Positions 1 through 5,919 are shown, counted from the first letter of the stretch. The stretch is 9,989 nucleotides of DNA from an uncultured Lachnospiraceae bacterium (GCA_947175285.1 CAMWMM010000139.1:1-9989), one strand, 5' to 3'. The notes: generated by a model from the sequence alone, not told the origin. Translations and numbers: made by a program.

Positions 1-381
1 CAGGACGCGCAGGATGCAATACAGGAAACATTTTGCAGATACATAGAGCGTTCACCGGATTTTCAAGGCAGAGAACATGAAAAAGCATGGCTCATTAAAG
101 TAGCAACGAATAAATGCCGTGATATTCACAGGCATAGGTTCAGGCATCCGCAGATTGCGATAGAAGAAATTACCGCATATTGCGAAATGCCGGAACAAAG
201 TGAAATACTAACGGCGCTGCTCCGTCTGCCGCATAAGTTAAAAACCGTCATTTATTTACATTATATTGAGGGTTACAAGAGTGTAGAAATTGCAGATATG
301 CTTGGTATATCGGTGGATGCGGTGAAAAAGCGGATGCAGAGAGGAAGAGAAGAATTAAGACTGACTTTGGAAAAAGAGTAA
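1..381 (+). CDS. ECF-type RNA polymerase sigma factor, 3' part (5' end outside window)
   Basis: The frame is open from base 1 to a TAA at 379-381, giving 126 residues with no start in view. ECF sigma factors are usually about 160-190 residues, so region 2.1 is probably missing. The first visible residues (QDAQDAIQETF) match sigma region 2.2, the core-polymerase contact. The AWLIKVATNKCRD stretch (about residues 34-46) is the end of region 2, which contacts the -10 element and melts DNA. Residues about 63-126 are region 4, with a helix-turn-helix (YKSVEIADMLGISVDAVKKR) that reads the -35 element. An internal ATG at 187 could be mistaken for a start, but the region-2 homology upstream shows it is not one. 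The next gene, 25 bases downstream on the same strand, is probably its membrane-bound regulator. The signal it answers cannot be told from the sequence. Confidence 0.93.
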   Translation, partial: QDAQDAIQETFCRYIERSPDFQGREHEKAWLIKVATNKCRDIHRHRFRHPQIAIEEITAYCEMPEQSEILTALLRLPHKLKTVIYLHYIEGYKSVEIADMLGISVDAVKKRMQRGREELRLTLEKE

Positions 382-406
382 GAATTAAGAAAGGCAGGGA
401 TATTTG

Positions 407-1642
407 ATGAAGAGGAAGGTAAAAGATTTACAGGATGCAGTAAATTCCATACAAATCTCGGAAGAAATGCAAAAAGAAATCATCCGGAATATAAAAACAA
501 ATTCCTTTCAAAAGAAGAAAACACGCCGTAATATTAGTATGGCGGTTACGGCAGCAGGGATCGTTATTGCGTTTGGACTTGTCAGCGTTCCGGTACGTGC
601 GCTCGTCAATTCACTTATACAGGAGCGGATGGAGGCAGTGCCGCAGGAAAAATTGGACGCTATCGTAGAGGATTTAGAAATGAAGCAGGGAGAAGCTGAT
701 AGGTTTTCCAGAGCCTATACGGAAAAAGAAGAGAGCAGAATGACCGAACTGTATGGGCAGTATCAGTCAGGTACATTCCCGACAGGAGAACTGATGCAGG
801 TAGAAAGCATAGAAGAAGCGGGAGAAGGTGAATTATATTTTCTGGTTTCAGACGGTACGTTTTATCTGCCGGATAGGGAATTGACAGATGAGGAATTATT
901 GGAAATCATAGATTTTTATTATAAGCGGGAATATGCATTGAATAAGCGTAATGAAGAAGAATTTGCAGAAGAAATCGCGCAGAAAAAAGAAGAGCAGGCG
1001 CAGATGGCGGCGGAAGCTGTAGAAGCGGGAGGAGTTACAGAGCAGGAGGCAATAGAGACAGCTTCGGAGTGGCTTGAAAAGATTTTCGGCATTACCGGAG
1101 AAGGACTCGAAAGAAATAATTATTTTGACAACGACATTGTGATAGCGGGAGAGACAGGATTTTATCATGTCAACTGGACTGATTTCCCGAACCGGCAGTA
1201 TTATTACTTCTATATTAGTGCAAAAGACGGAACACTTTCGCAGGTAATGTACAGCGGCGGCAAAGTATCAATAGTAGACGCAGAAAGAATTACCGCGGAA
1301 CAGGCGGCGCCGTGTATACCGCAGTTAAAGCAGAAAGCAGATGCCTTTATGAGAGAGCAGTTTCAGCTAACATGTGAAGAGGTTTACAGCCGTTATTATG
1401 CTGTAGACGGTATAGCATCCTATTTTGCAGAGTTCATATTTGTACAGGATAGTAACACGGCATATGCGGTAACATATACTTGGGATGGTAACTTTCATGA
1501 ATTTCGGAAGTATCATTTTACCGGATATCAGCAAGTGTATGAGAGTACACTTGAAAGTATTCGGGAGGCAGTGCAATATGATCATTGGGGTGAAAATATT
1601 GAAGATATAGAAATCACATTATTCTTTGAAAAAGTGGAATAA
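407..1642 (+). CDS. Single-pass membrane protein with large extracytoplasmic domain, probable anti-sigma factor or partner of the ECF sigma factor
   Basis: This is a 411-residue protein with no confidently recognised full-length family. Residues 1-42 are a basic cytoplasmic segment (KKKTRR just before the membrane). Residues about 43-65 form one hydrophobic helix. The remaining roughly 345 residues should lie outside the cell. An acidic, helix-prone stretch at about 155-225 is followed by TEQEAIETASEWLEKIFGI and then YYYFYISAKDGTLSQ, a pattern that resembles PepSY-type folds. A second similar unit may follow at about 290-375 (ITAEQAAPCIPQLKQKADAF). The ATG at 407 is preferred to the TTG at 404 because AGGCAGGG at 392-399 is then 7 bases upstream. 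The anti-sigma role is inferred from adjacency to the sigma gene (25-base gap) and from topology. No zinc-binding anti-sigma motif is visible. The stop codon lies at the edge of a terminator stem. Confidence 0.8.
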   Translation: MKRKVKDLQDAVNSIQISEEMQKEIIRNIKTNSFQKKKTRRNISMAVTAAGIVIAFGLVSVPVRALVNSLIQERMEAVPQEKLDAIVEDLEMKQGEADRFSRAYTEKEESRMTELYGQYQSGTFPTGELMQVESIEEAGEGELYFLVSDGTFYLPDRELTDEELLEIIDFYYKREYALNKRNEEEFAEEIAQKKEEQAQMAAEAVEAGGVTEQEAIETASEWLEKIFGITGEGLERNNYFDNDIVIAGETGFYHVNWTDFPNRQYYYFYISAKDGTLSQVMYSGGKVSIVDAERITAEQAAPCIPQLKQKADAFMREQFQLTCEEVYSRYYAVDGIASYFAEFIFVQDSNTAYAVTYTWDGNFHEFRKYHFTGYQQVYESTLESIREAVQYDHWGENIEDIEITLFFEKVE

Positions 1643-1685
1643 TAAATAACGGATGCCGCGCTTTGCGAGACATCCGTTGTTTATT
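1641..1685. terminator. Bidirectional intrinsic terminator between the sigma/anti-sigma pair and the ComFB gene
   Basis: Bases 1641-1655 pair with 1671-1685 along 15 positions, including one T-G wobble (1647/1679). The core is AACGGATG/CATCCGTT, and a small inner CGC/GCG stem caps the loop. The outer arms are A-rich on the left and T-rich on the right, so the same hairpin gives a U-rich tail in both directions. It sits between two convergent genes: the plus-strand stop is at 1640-1642 and the minus-strand gene ends at 1692. Confidence 0.8.
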
Positions 1686-1691
1686 GTCAGA

Positions 1692-2033
1692 TTATTGGTT
1701 TGCAGCGCTGCCGTTATTGGCAGAACCCTGCTCAGTATTGCCGGCTGAAGAATTCGGCGTCAACGGCGGATGGTGAGGATGTCCTCCAATAAGTTCCATT
1801 GCAGAAACAACAACCGATAAAATTTCAGCTTCTACCTGCGGGGTGAGTGTGTCAAATCGATGGAAAACAGCTCCGGCACTTGTACGAGCGTATTTTGATG
1901 GCAGACGATTTAGAGCATATGTTGCCATATCCAGCTTACAGTCATTACAGGAACAAATGTGCGGCATCGTAGGCAGCAATCGGTTAAGCATCTGTTCCAC
2001 ATTATCTTCCATTAAATTCTTTAGTCCTTCCAT
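1692..2033 (-). CDS. ComFB-family protein (late competence ComFB domain)
   Basis: This 113-residue protein shows the ComFB signature. A cysteine cluster (C27, C29, C32 in CSCNDCKLD) leads into MATYALNRLPSKYARTSAGAVF (about 36-57), followed by an amphipathic helix containing Q66 and ending in GGHPHHPP. In the family the cysteines are thought to bind zinc. ComFB was named from a Bacillus subtilis competence operon, but family members elsewhere have recently been reported as cyclic-di-GMP receptors, so a signalling role is possible here. The tail from about residue 91 is low complexity (Ser, Asn, Gly, Ala) and probably disordered. The start is well supported: GGGGGA on the minus strand (2045-2040) is 6 bases before the ATG. 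The gene stands alone between a shared terminator and its own promoter. No competence gene is in view, and the function is unknown. Confidence 0.85.
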   Translation of the reverse strand: MEGLKNLMEDNVEQMLNRLLPTMPHICSCNDCKLDMATYALNRLPSKYARTSAGAVFHRFDTLTPQVEAEILSVVVSAMELIGGHPHHPPLTPNSSAGNTEQGSANNGSAANQ

Positions 2034-2069
2034 CTCAAATCCCCCATCATAAATCGGTATATATATACT

Positions 2070-2098
2070 ATTCTATAACTTTTTTTATACAGAATCAA
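2070..2098 (-). promoter_or_regulatory. Probable sigma-A promoter of the ComFB gene
   Basis: On the minus strand, TTGATT (2098-2093) and TAGAAT (2075-2070) are separated by 17 bases. Transcription would begin near 2063, about 30 bases before the start codon. The region is very AT-rich, with an alternating TA run at about 2059-2068, so other -10 choices are possible. Confidence 0.5.
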
Positions 2099-2120
2099 TA
2101 TTTATTTAATAACGAATACA

Positions 2121-2138
2121 AAATATTTTAAAATATTT
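2121..2138. promoter_or_regulatory. Perfect 18-base palindrome at the transporter promoter, candidate operator
   Basis: AAATATTTTAAAATATTT reads the same on both strands. Its last two bases overlap the -35 element (2137-2142) of the transporter promoter, a common place for a repressor site. The sequence contains only A and T and lies in an AT-rich intergenic region, so it may be chance or simply bent DNA. No match to a specific metalloregulator consensus is claimed. Confidence 0.3.
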
Positions 2139-2165
2139 GATAAAAATGCAGAATTTTTGTATTAT
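2137..2165 (+). promoter_or_regulatory. Sigma-A promoter of the transporter gene
   Basis: TTGATA (2137-2142) and TATTAT (2160-2165) have exactly 17 bases between them, close to the TTGACA/TATAAT consensus. Transcription would start near 2172, leaving a leader of about 43 bases, too short for a known metal riboswitch. Confidence 0.7.
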
Positions 2166-2214
2166 GTTATAGGATAGGCAAGTATGAAAAACAAAAAGGG
2201 AATGGGAACTATTT

Positions 2215-3069
2215 ATGTTTGATATCATTTTGGAGGCATTATGGGATTGCGTAAAGCTGCTGCCGTTTCTCTTCCTTACGTATCTGGCAATGGAATACTT
2301 GGAGCATAAGGCGGGAGATAAATTACAGAATGCAATCCGGTCGTCCGGTAAATGCGGACCGGTGATAGGAAGTATTTTAGGGGCGTTTCCACAGTGCGGT
2401 TTTTCTGCGGCGGCATCGAATCTGTATGCCGGAAGAATTATCACACTGGGTACACTGCTGTCTATTTATTTGTCTACTTCGGATGAAATGCTGCCCATTT
2501 TAATTTCCGAAAATGCCGGAATTGATATGATTATAAAGATTCTGGGAGTAAAAATTGTTATCGGAATGGTAATTGGACTTCTGATTGATGTGGTAATCAG
2601 CAGATTATTACGGAAAAACCAAGATGATATGCAGATTGAGCATATGTGTGAGCAGCATAACTGTCACTGTGAAGAGGGAATCGTAAAGTCAGCAGTTCAC
2701 CATACGATTGAGATATTTATTTATGTACTGTTAATTACCGTTGTACTTAATATTATCATTGCTTTTATCGGGGAGGAATTTCTTGCCAATCTGATATTGA
2801 ACCGTCCGGTTGTGGGCGAACTGATAGCGGGTGTGATAGGTTTGATTCCGAACTGTGCCGCGTCCGTAGTTATTACCCAGTTGTATTTAAACGGCGTATT
2901 AAGCGCCGGAGCAATGATGTCGGGGTTATTGGCAGGAGCGGGAGTCGGTATTTTAGTATTACTGCGTGTCAATGACAAGCCAAAAGAAAATATAAGGATT
3001 ATTCTTCTGCTCTATGTATCAGGCGTGGCAGCCGGACTTCTGATAGAAATGCTTGGATTGCATTTTTAG
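2215..3069 (+). CDS. ArsP_2-type membrane transporter, putative manganese or heavy-metal exporter
   Basis: A 284-residue polytopic membrane protein of the 'putative manganese transporter / heavy-metal exporter' family related to ArsP permeases. About eight hydrophobic segments are visible. Two halves each carry a Pro-X-Cys motif at a membrane break: PQCGFSAAASNLYAGR (59-74), followed by LGTLLSIYLSTSDEMLPI (78-95), and IPNCAASVVITQLYLNG (211-227). These are strong family markers and probably line the metal path. Between the halves lies a soluble loop (about 131-160) with a Cys/His cluster, HMCEQHNCHC (143-152), plus H162-H163. Substrate is inferred from family: Mn2+ or another metal or metalloid, moved out of the cytoplasm. 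The ribosome site is weak (GGGAATGGG region, 2198-2206). The gene is transcribed alone from its own promoter, divergent from the ComFB gene and convergent with the hydrolase gene. Confidence 0.85.
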   Translation: MFDIILEALWDCVKLLPFLFLTYLAMEYLEHKAGDKLQNAIRSSGKCGPVIGSILGAFPQCGFSAAASNLYAGRIITLGTLLSIYLSTSDEMLPILISENAGIDMIIKILGVKIVIGMVIGLLIDVVISRLLRKNQDDMQIEHMCEQHNCHCEEGIVKSAVHHTIEIFIYVLLITVVLNIIIAFIGEEFLANLILNRPVVGELIAGVIGLIPNCAASVVITQLYLNGVLSAGAMMSGLLAGAGVGILVLLRVNDKPKENIRIILLLYVSGVAAGLLIEMLGLHF

Positions 3070-3074
3070 ACAAT

Positions 3075-3125
3075 AAAAAGATGCTGCAGGGGCTGTTAAG
3101 GCAGAGTAACAGGCTTTCCCGCAGC
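3075..3125 (-). terminator. Intrinsic terminator of the MBL-fold hydrolase gene, probably also stopping the transporter transcript
   Basis: GCTGC (3083-3087) pairs with GCAGC (3121-3125), GGG (3089-3091) with CCC (3118-3120), and CTGTTA (3093-3098) with TAACAG (3107-3112), with one bulge and a short internal loop. Read on the minus strand, the hairpin is followed by ATCTTTTTATTG (T-run opposite 3075-3079), a classical tail. The rising arm on that strand is made of the last codons of the hydrolase gene and its stop codon. On the plus strand the tail is only TTTT, so termination of the transporter transcript is weaker. Confidence 0.7.
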
Positions 3126-3872
3126 AGGTTTTACGACCGGGAGATCAGGATACCGCTCTTCTAATGCTTTTTTCAAAGGTTTGGTGTCAATGTGATTGGA
3201 AATCGGCGGAAAGGCATCGTCAAAGTGGTCTAAAAAAACAGTTTTGGGCTGCAGCCTTTCAATAATGGAAAGCGCCGTAGAAACCGGTTCCGCTGCACCC
3301 TGATAAGGAAGGACAAGCATATCCACATTCTTAGGATATTCTATATTTTCCTGCAGAGCCAGACTGCCGAGAACAAGAATCCTTTTATCCCCGCTGTCAA
3401 TCCGGAAAGCGAGAGTTTCCCCTTTTTCCTTATAAGTAAAATGTTTTATAAGCAGACATAAAAAGTTAGAAAAATATCGCAGAATCCGAAAATTTAAAAA
3501 CGTATGCCGGATGAGTCGGGAATCAAACCGAATATGTTTTCCGGATAATACGGTAACTTTTATTTCTCCGAAAAGAAGTTCATCACCCGGACGGATGACA
3601 ACTATCCGGTCGCTGTCCGCCTGTTTCTTTTCCAGTGTGGCAGCAGGGGTCTTACTGCAATATACCGTAGCATCCGAATCCCATAAAATAAGAGGAATGC
3701 TGCCGAGGTGGTCAATATGACCGTGCGTAATGAGAATGGATTCTTCTTTCTGATAATCAGACAGGGAGGGATGATGCTCTGCACCCTGCATAGATAAAAA
3801 AGGGTCAATTAAAACCCTGTCTTTTCCATTTTCAATTAGTAACGATGCGCATCCGAACCATGTAATATTCAT
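3096..3872 (-). CDS. MBL-fold (metallo-beta-lactamase superfamily) metal-dependent hydrolase
   Basis: A 258-residue cytoplasmic protein of the UlaG-like/Lactamase_B_3 group. It begins with the typical MNITWFGCASLLIENG strand-turn-strand, then LIDPF (21-25). The metal motif HGHIDH is at 50-55 (H50, H52, D54, H55). H113 in SGKHIRFDSRL and H216 in LDHFDD are likely further ligands. Two positions are unusual for the group: C8 replaces the common His in the opening G-H-A-S motif, and VLGS (167-170) stands where the bridging Asp of 'GD' is often found. Substrate is unknown. The start at 3872 is chosen because GGAGGA (3884-3879) lies 6 bases upstream. A longer reading from a TTG at 3923 would translate terminator DNA. 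It follows tRNA-Lys on the same strand with no visible promoter of its own. Confidence 0.85.
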   Translation of the reverse strand: MNITWFGCASLLIENGKDRVLIDPFLSMQGAEHHPSLSDYQKEESILITHGHIDHLGSIPLILWDSDATVYCSKTPAATLEKKQADSDRIVVIRPGDELLFGEIKVTVLSGKHIRFDSRLIRHTFLNFRILRYFSNFLCLLIKHFTYKEKGETLAFRIDSGDKRILVLGSLALQENIEYPKNVDMLVLPYQGAAEPVSTALSIIERLQPKTVFLDHFDDAFPPISNHIDTKPLKKALEERYPDLPVVKPAAGKPVTLP

Positions 3873-3878
3873 ATGTTT

Positions 3879-3884
3879 TCCTCC
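3879..3884 (-). promoter_or_regulatory. Ribosome binding site that fixes the hydrolase start
   Basis: GGAGGA on the minus strand, 6 bases before the ATG at 3872. It lies only a few bases after the T-run of the tRNA terminator. Confidence 0.85.
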
Positions 3885-3888
3885 GAAG

Positions 3889-3933
3889 AAAAAGCACCAT
3901 CCCCAAGGCTCGTACGTCCTCAAAAATGGTACT
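3889..3933 (-). terminator. Probable terminator or attenuator between tRNA-Lys and the hydrolase gene
   Basis: On the minus strand AGTACCAT (3933-3926) pairs with ATGGTGCT (3900-3893) over eight positions with one G-U pair. The inner loop can extend the stem through TTTTGAGG/CCTTGGGG, which uses several wobble pairs. The hairpin runs directly into TTTTC. It lies 6 bases after the tRNA 3' end and ends about 5 bases before the hydrolase ribosome site. It therefore should end the tRNA transcript, and any readthrough would make the hydrolase mRNA. Confidence 0.55.
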
Positions 3934-3939
3934 CCTAAG

Positions 3940-4012
3940 TGCGCCTTCAGGGGCTCGAACCCTGGACACCCTGATTAAGAGTCAGGTGCTCTACCAACTG
4001 AGCTAAAGGCGC
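3940..4012 (-). tRNA. tRNA-Lys (anticodon CUU)
   Basis: On the minus strand the 73-base gene folds as a complete cloverleaf. The acceptor stem is GCGCCTT/AAGGCGC (4012-4006 with 3947-3941). The D arm contains AGCTCAGTTGGTAGAGC. The anticodon stem CCTGA/TCAGG holds the loop CTCTTAA, giving anticodon CTT. The T arm contains GGTTCGAGCC. The discriminator base is A (3940). The 3' CCA is not encoded: the next bases are CTT, so CCA must be added after transcription. CTT reads AAG lysine codons. Confidence 0.97.
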
Positions 4013-4022
4013 TTGTTCTATT

Positions 4023-4051
4023 TTACAACGCAAGAGTTATTATAGTATAAT
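4023..4051 (+). promoter_or_regulatory. Promoter of tatD-rsmA, overlapping the tRNA promoter
   Basis: TTACAA (4023-4028) and a perfect TATAAT (4046-4051) are 17 bases apart. The two opposing -10 boxes form the inverted repeat ATTATAGTATAAT centred on 4045. Transcription would start near 4058, leaving a leader of about 67 bases. The -35 is a poor match, so strength is uncertain. Confidence 0.6.
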
Positions 4052-4067
4052 GTTTTGGGGTTTGCAA
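4039..4067 (-). promoter_or_regulatory. Promoter of tRNA-Lys
   Basis: On the minus strand TTGCAA (4067-4062) and a perfect TATAAT (4044-4039) are 17 bases apart. The -10 element ends 27 bases before the tRNA 5' end. It overlaps the tatD promoter on the opposite strand. Confidence 0.8.
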
Positions 4068-4124
4068 GTATTTTTTAGATTTTTTTAAGAATTTTTGAAA
4101 AAAAGATAGGAGGAAACGATAAAT

Positions 4125-4889
4125 ATGATATTTGAAAGCCATGCGCACTATGATGATGAGGCATTTGACGAAGATAGAGAAACCTTAATACAATCTTTAC
4201 CGGAGAACGGTATTGACACCGTAATTAACGTAGGCGCAAGCCTCGATAGCTGTAAAAGCACGATTACATTGATGGAGAAATATCCTTTTGTCTATGGCGC
4301 AATGGGAGTACATCCAAGTGAAACTGCGGAGCTGGATGAAGAAAATTTTCAGTGGTTAAAGGAGCAGTGTGCGCGGGAGAAGGTAGTTGCCGTTGGAGAA
4401 ATCGGCTTAGACTATCACTGGAAAGAGCCGGAACCGGACGTGCAAAAGAAGTGGTTTGAGCGGCAGCTTGCGCTGGCGTTGGAAGTAAAACTGCCTGTTA
4501 TCATTCATTCCAGAGAAGCGGCAAAAGACACATTGGATATTATGAAAGGGATGCATGCGGAGAGGATAAACGGTGTGATACATTGTTTTTCTTATACAAA
4601 AGAGACTGCGGCGCAGTATCTGGATATGAATTATTATTTCGGTATCGGCGGCGTGATTACTTTTGATAATGCGAAAAAGCTAAAGGAAGCAGTAAGTTAT
4701 ATTCCGTTAGAAAAGATTTTGCTGGAAACAGACAGTCCATATCTTGCGCCGGTGCCAAATCGCGGGAAACGGAATTCTTCTTTGAATCTTCCTTATATTG
4801 CGAAAGAGATTGCCTCCATAAAGGGCGTCAGCTATGAGGATGTGCTTGCGGTGACGCATGAAAATGCGGTAAAATTATTCGGACTGTAA
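4125..4889 (+). CDS. tatD: TatD-family metal-dependent hydrolase/DNase
   Basis: A 254-residue TIM-barrel amidohydrolase-type protein of normal family length. The metal-site residues are all visible: H6 and H8 (SHAHYD), E92 (GEIGLDYHW), H128 (IIHSRE), H153 (VIHCFS) and D203 (LLETDSPYL). TatD homologues (YabD/YcfH group) are cytoplasmic, metal-dependent, and have been shown to act as 3'-5' exonucleases on DNA in some bacteria. Roles in DNA repair or RNA turnover are also proposed, so the exact function here is not certain. AGGAGG (4108-4113) is 11 bases upstream of the ATG, somewhat far but strong. It is the first gene of a two-gene unit with rsmA, 42 bases downstream, and shares overlapping promoter DNA with tRNA-Lys. 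Confidence 0.95.
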   Translation: MIFESHAHYDDEAFDEDRETLIQSLPENGIDTVINVGASLDSCKSTITLMEKYPFVYGAMGVHPSETAELDEENFQWLKEQCAREKVVAVGEIGLDYHWKEPEPDVQKKWFERQLALALEVKLPVIIHSREAAKDTLDIMKGMHAERINGVIHCFSYTKETAAQYLDMNYYFGIGGVITFDNAKKLKEAVSYIPLEKILLETDSPYLAPVPNRGKRNSSLNLPYIAKEIASIKGVSYEDVLAVTHENAVKLFGL

Positions 4890-4931
4890 AACCGGAACAT
4901 CGCAGAATAATGATGAAAGACAGGAAAAGAT

Positions 4932-5801
4932 ATGGCGACACTAGGGAACACCAAAAATACAATAGAAATTTTGCAAAAGTATAATATTACGTTTCAAAAG
5001 AAATTCGGGCAGAATTTTCTGGTGGATAAAAATATTCTGGAAAAAATTGTGGATGCGGCACAGATAACGGAGAAAGACTGTGTGCTGGAGATTGGGCCCG
5101 GTATCGGGACAATGACACAGTATCTGGCGGAGCGGGCAGGAAACGTCATTGCTGTAGAGATTGATAAAAATTTAATTCCTGTTTTGCAGGATACACTTTC
5201 TTCTTATAATAATATAACTATTTTGAATCAGGATATTTTAAAAGTAGATATTAATCATATTGTAGAAAAATATAATGGCGGGAATCCGATAAAAGTAGTT
5301 GCGAATCTTCCATATTATATTACGACGCCGATTATCATGGCGTTATTTGAAAGTCATGTGGCGCTTCAGAGCATTACGATTATGATTCAGAAAGAAGTAG
5401 CGGACAGAATACAGGCGCAGGCGGGAACGAAAGATTACGGGGCATTGTCCTTAGCGGTACAGTATTATTCGAAACCGGAAGTTATTGTCAAAGTCCCGGC
5501 AGCCTGTTTTATGCCAAGACCAAATGTTGACAGCAGTGTCATCAGGTTGACAAGATATGAGACGCCGCCGGTAAAAGCACAGGATGAGAACTACTTATTT
5601 ACTGTTATCAGGGCATCTTTTAATCAAAGAAGAAAGACATTAGTCAATGGACTTTCCAACGCAGGAAGCGTTGGTGTCAGCAAAGAAAAGATTGCGGAAG
5701 TTTTAACACAGATGGAGCTGCCGCTTACAGTGCGCGGTGAAACGTTGACTTTAGAGCAATTTACAGAACTTTCCAATTGCCTGTTAACTGTAAAGGCATA
5801 A
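4932..5801 (+). CDS. rsmA: 16S rRNA (adenine1518-N6/adenine1519-N6)-dimethyltransferase
   Basis: RsmA/KsgA uses S-adenosylmethionine to dimethylate two adjacent adenines in the 3'-terminal hairpin of 16S rRNA, late in small-subunit assembly. Loss of this methylation gives kasugamycin resistance. The 289-residue protein is full length. It shows the family entry motif KKFGQNFLVD (23-32), the SAM-binding motif I LEIGPGIGTMT (52-62), the acidic ribose contact E76 (AVEIDKN), QDIL (100-103) and the catalytic NLPYY (125-129). The C-terminal helical domain contains FMPRPNVDSSV and the FNQRRKTL rRNA-contact stretch. AGGA (4922-4925) lies 6 bases before the ATG. It follows tatD closely. The ribonuclease M5 gene (rnmV), which sits between these two in many Firmicutes, is absent here. 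A terminator follows. Confidence 0.97.
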   Translation: MATLGNTKNTIEILQKYNITFQKKFGQNFLVDKNILEKIVDAAQITEKDCVLEIGPGIGTMTQYLAERAGNVIAVEIDKNLIPVLQDTLSSYNNITILNQDILKVDINHIVEKYNGGNPIKVVANLPYYITTPIIMALFESHVALQSITIMIQKEVADRIQAQAGTKDYGALSLAVQYYSKPEVIVKVPAACFMPRPNVDSSVIRLTRYETPPVKAQDENYLFTVIRASFNQRRKTLVNGLSNAGSVGVSKEKIAEVLTQMELPLTVRGETLTLEQFTELSNCLLTVKA

Positions 5802-5818
5802 GAAAAAAGTATATTTAT

Positions 5819-5842
5819 TACACAATATCATGGAATTGTGTA
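5819..5842 (+). other. Hairpin directly after rsmA, upstream of the main terminator
   Basis: TACACAAT (5819-5826) pairs perfectly with ATTGTGTA (5835-5842) around an 8-base loop. It has no T-run of its own, so it is probably not a terminator. It may protect the 3' end of the mRNA or be a remnant of a tandem arrangement. Confidence 0.5.
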
Positions 5843-5846
5843 TTGA

Positions 5847-5909
5847 AGTATCTCCATATCTTGATATATGATAGTAGATATATTAGATTGGAGATACTAT
5901 ATTTTTTTC
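5847..5909 (+). terminator. Strong intrinsic terminator of tatD-rsmA
   Basis: AGTATCTCCA (5847-5856) pairs perfectly with TGGAGATACT (5889-5898). The stem continues inward through ATCT/AGAT and ATATAT/ATATAT with only small interruptions, giving about 20 base pairs. The run TTTTTTT follows at 5902-5908. Confidence 0.85.
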
Positions 5910-5919
5910 TGCATATTTG

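Noticed and set aside
1843..2052. Plus-strand frame opposite the ComFB gene
   Set aside because: The minus-strand frame has the family signature, a strong ribosome site and a promoter. The plus-strand frame has none of these.
2166..2214. Possible manganese riboswitch (yybP-ykoY type) before the transporter
   Set aside because: The leader from the predicted start is only about 43 bases and shows no multi-helix fold, so it is too short for that class.
3873..3923. Longer hydrolase start at a TTG (3923), adding 17 residues
   Set aside because: The extra residues would be encoded by the terminator hairpin and the ribosome binding site itself. The family N-terminus begins exactly at the ATG at 3872, which has a well-placed GGAGGA.
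3940..4012. tRNA-Lys as an integration (attachment) site for a mobile element
   Set aside because: No integrase gene and no repeated copy of the tRNA 3' end were seen in the flanking sequence of this window.
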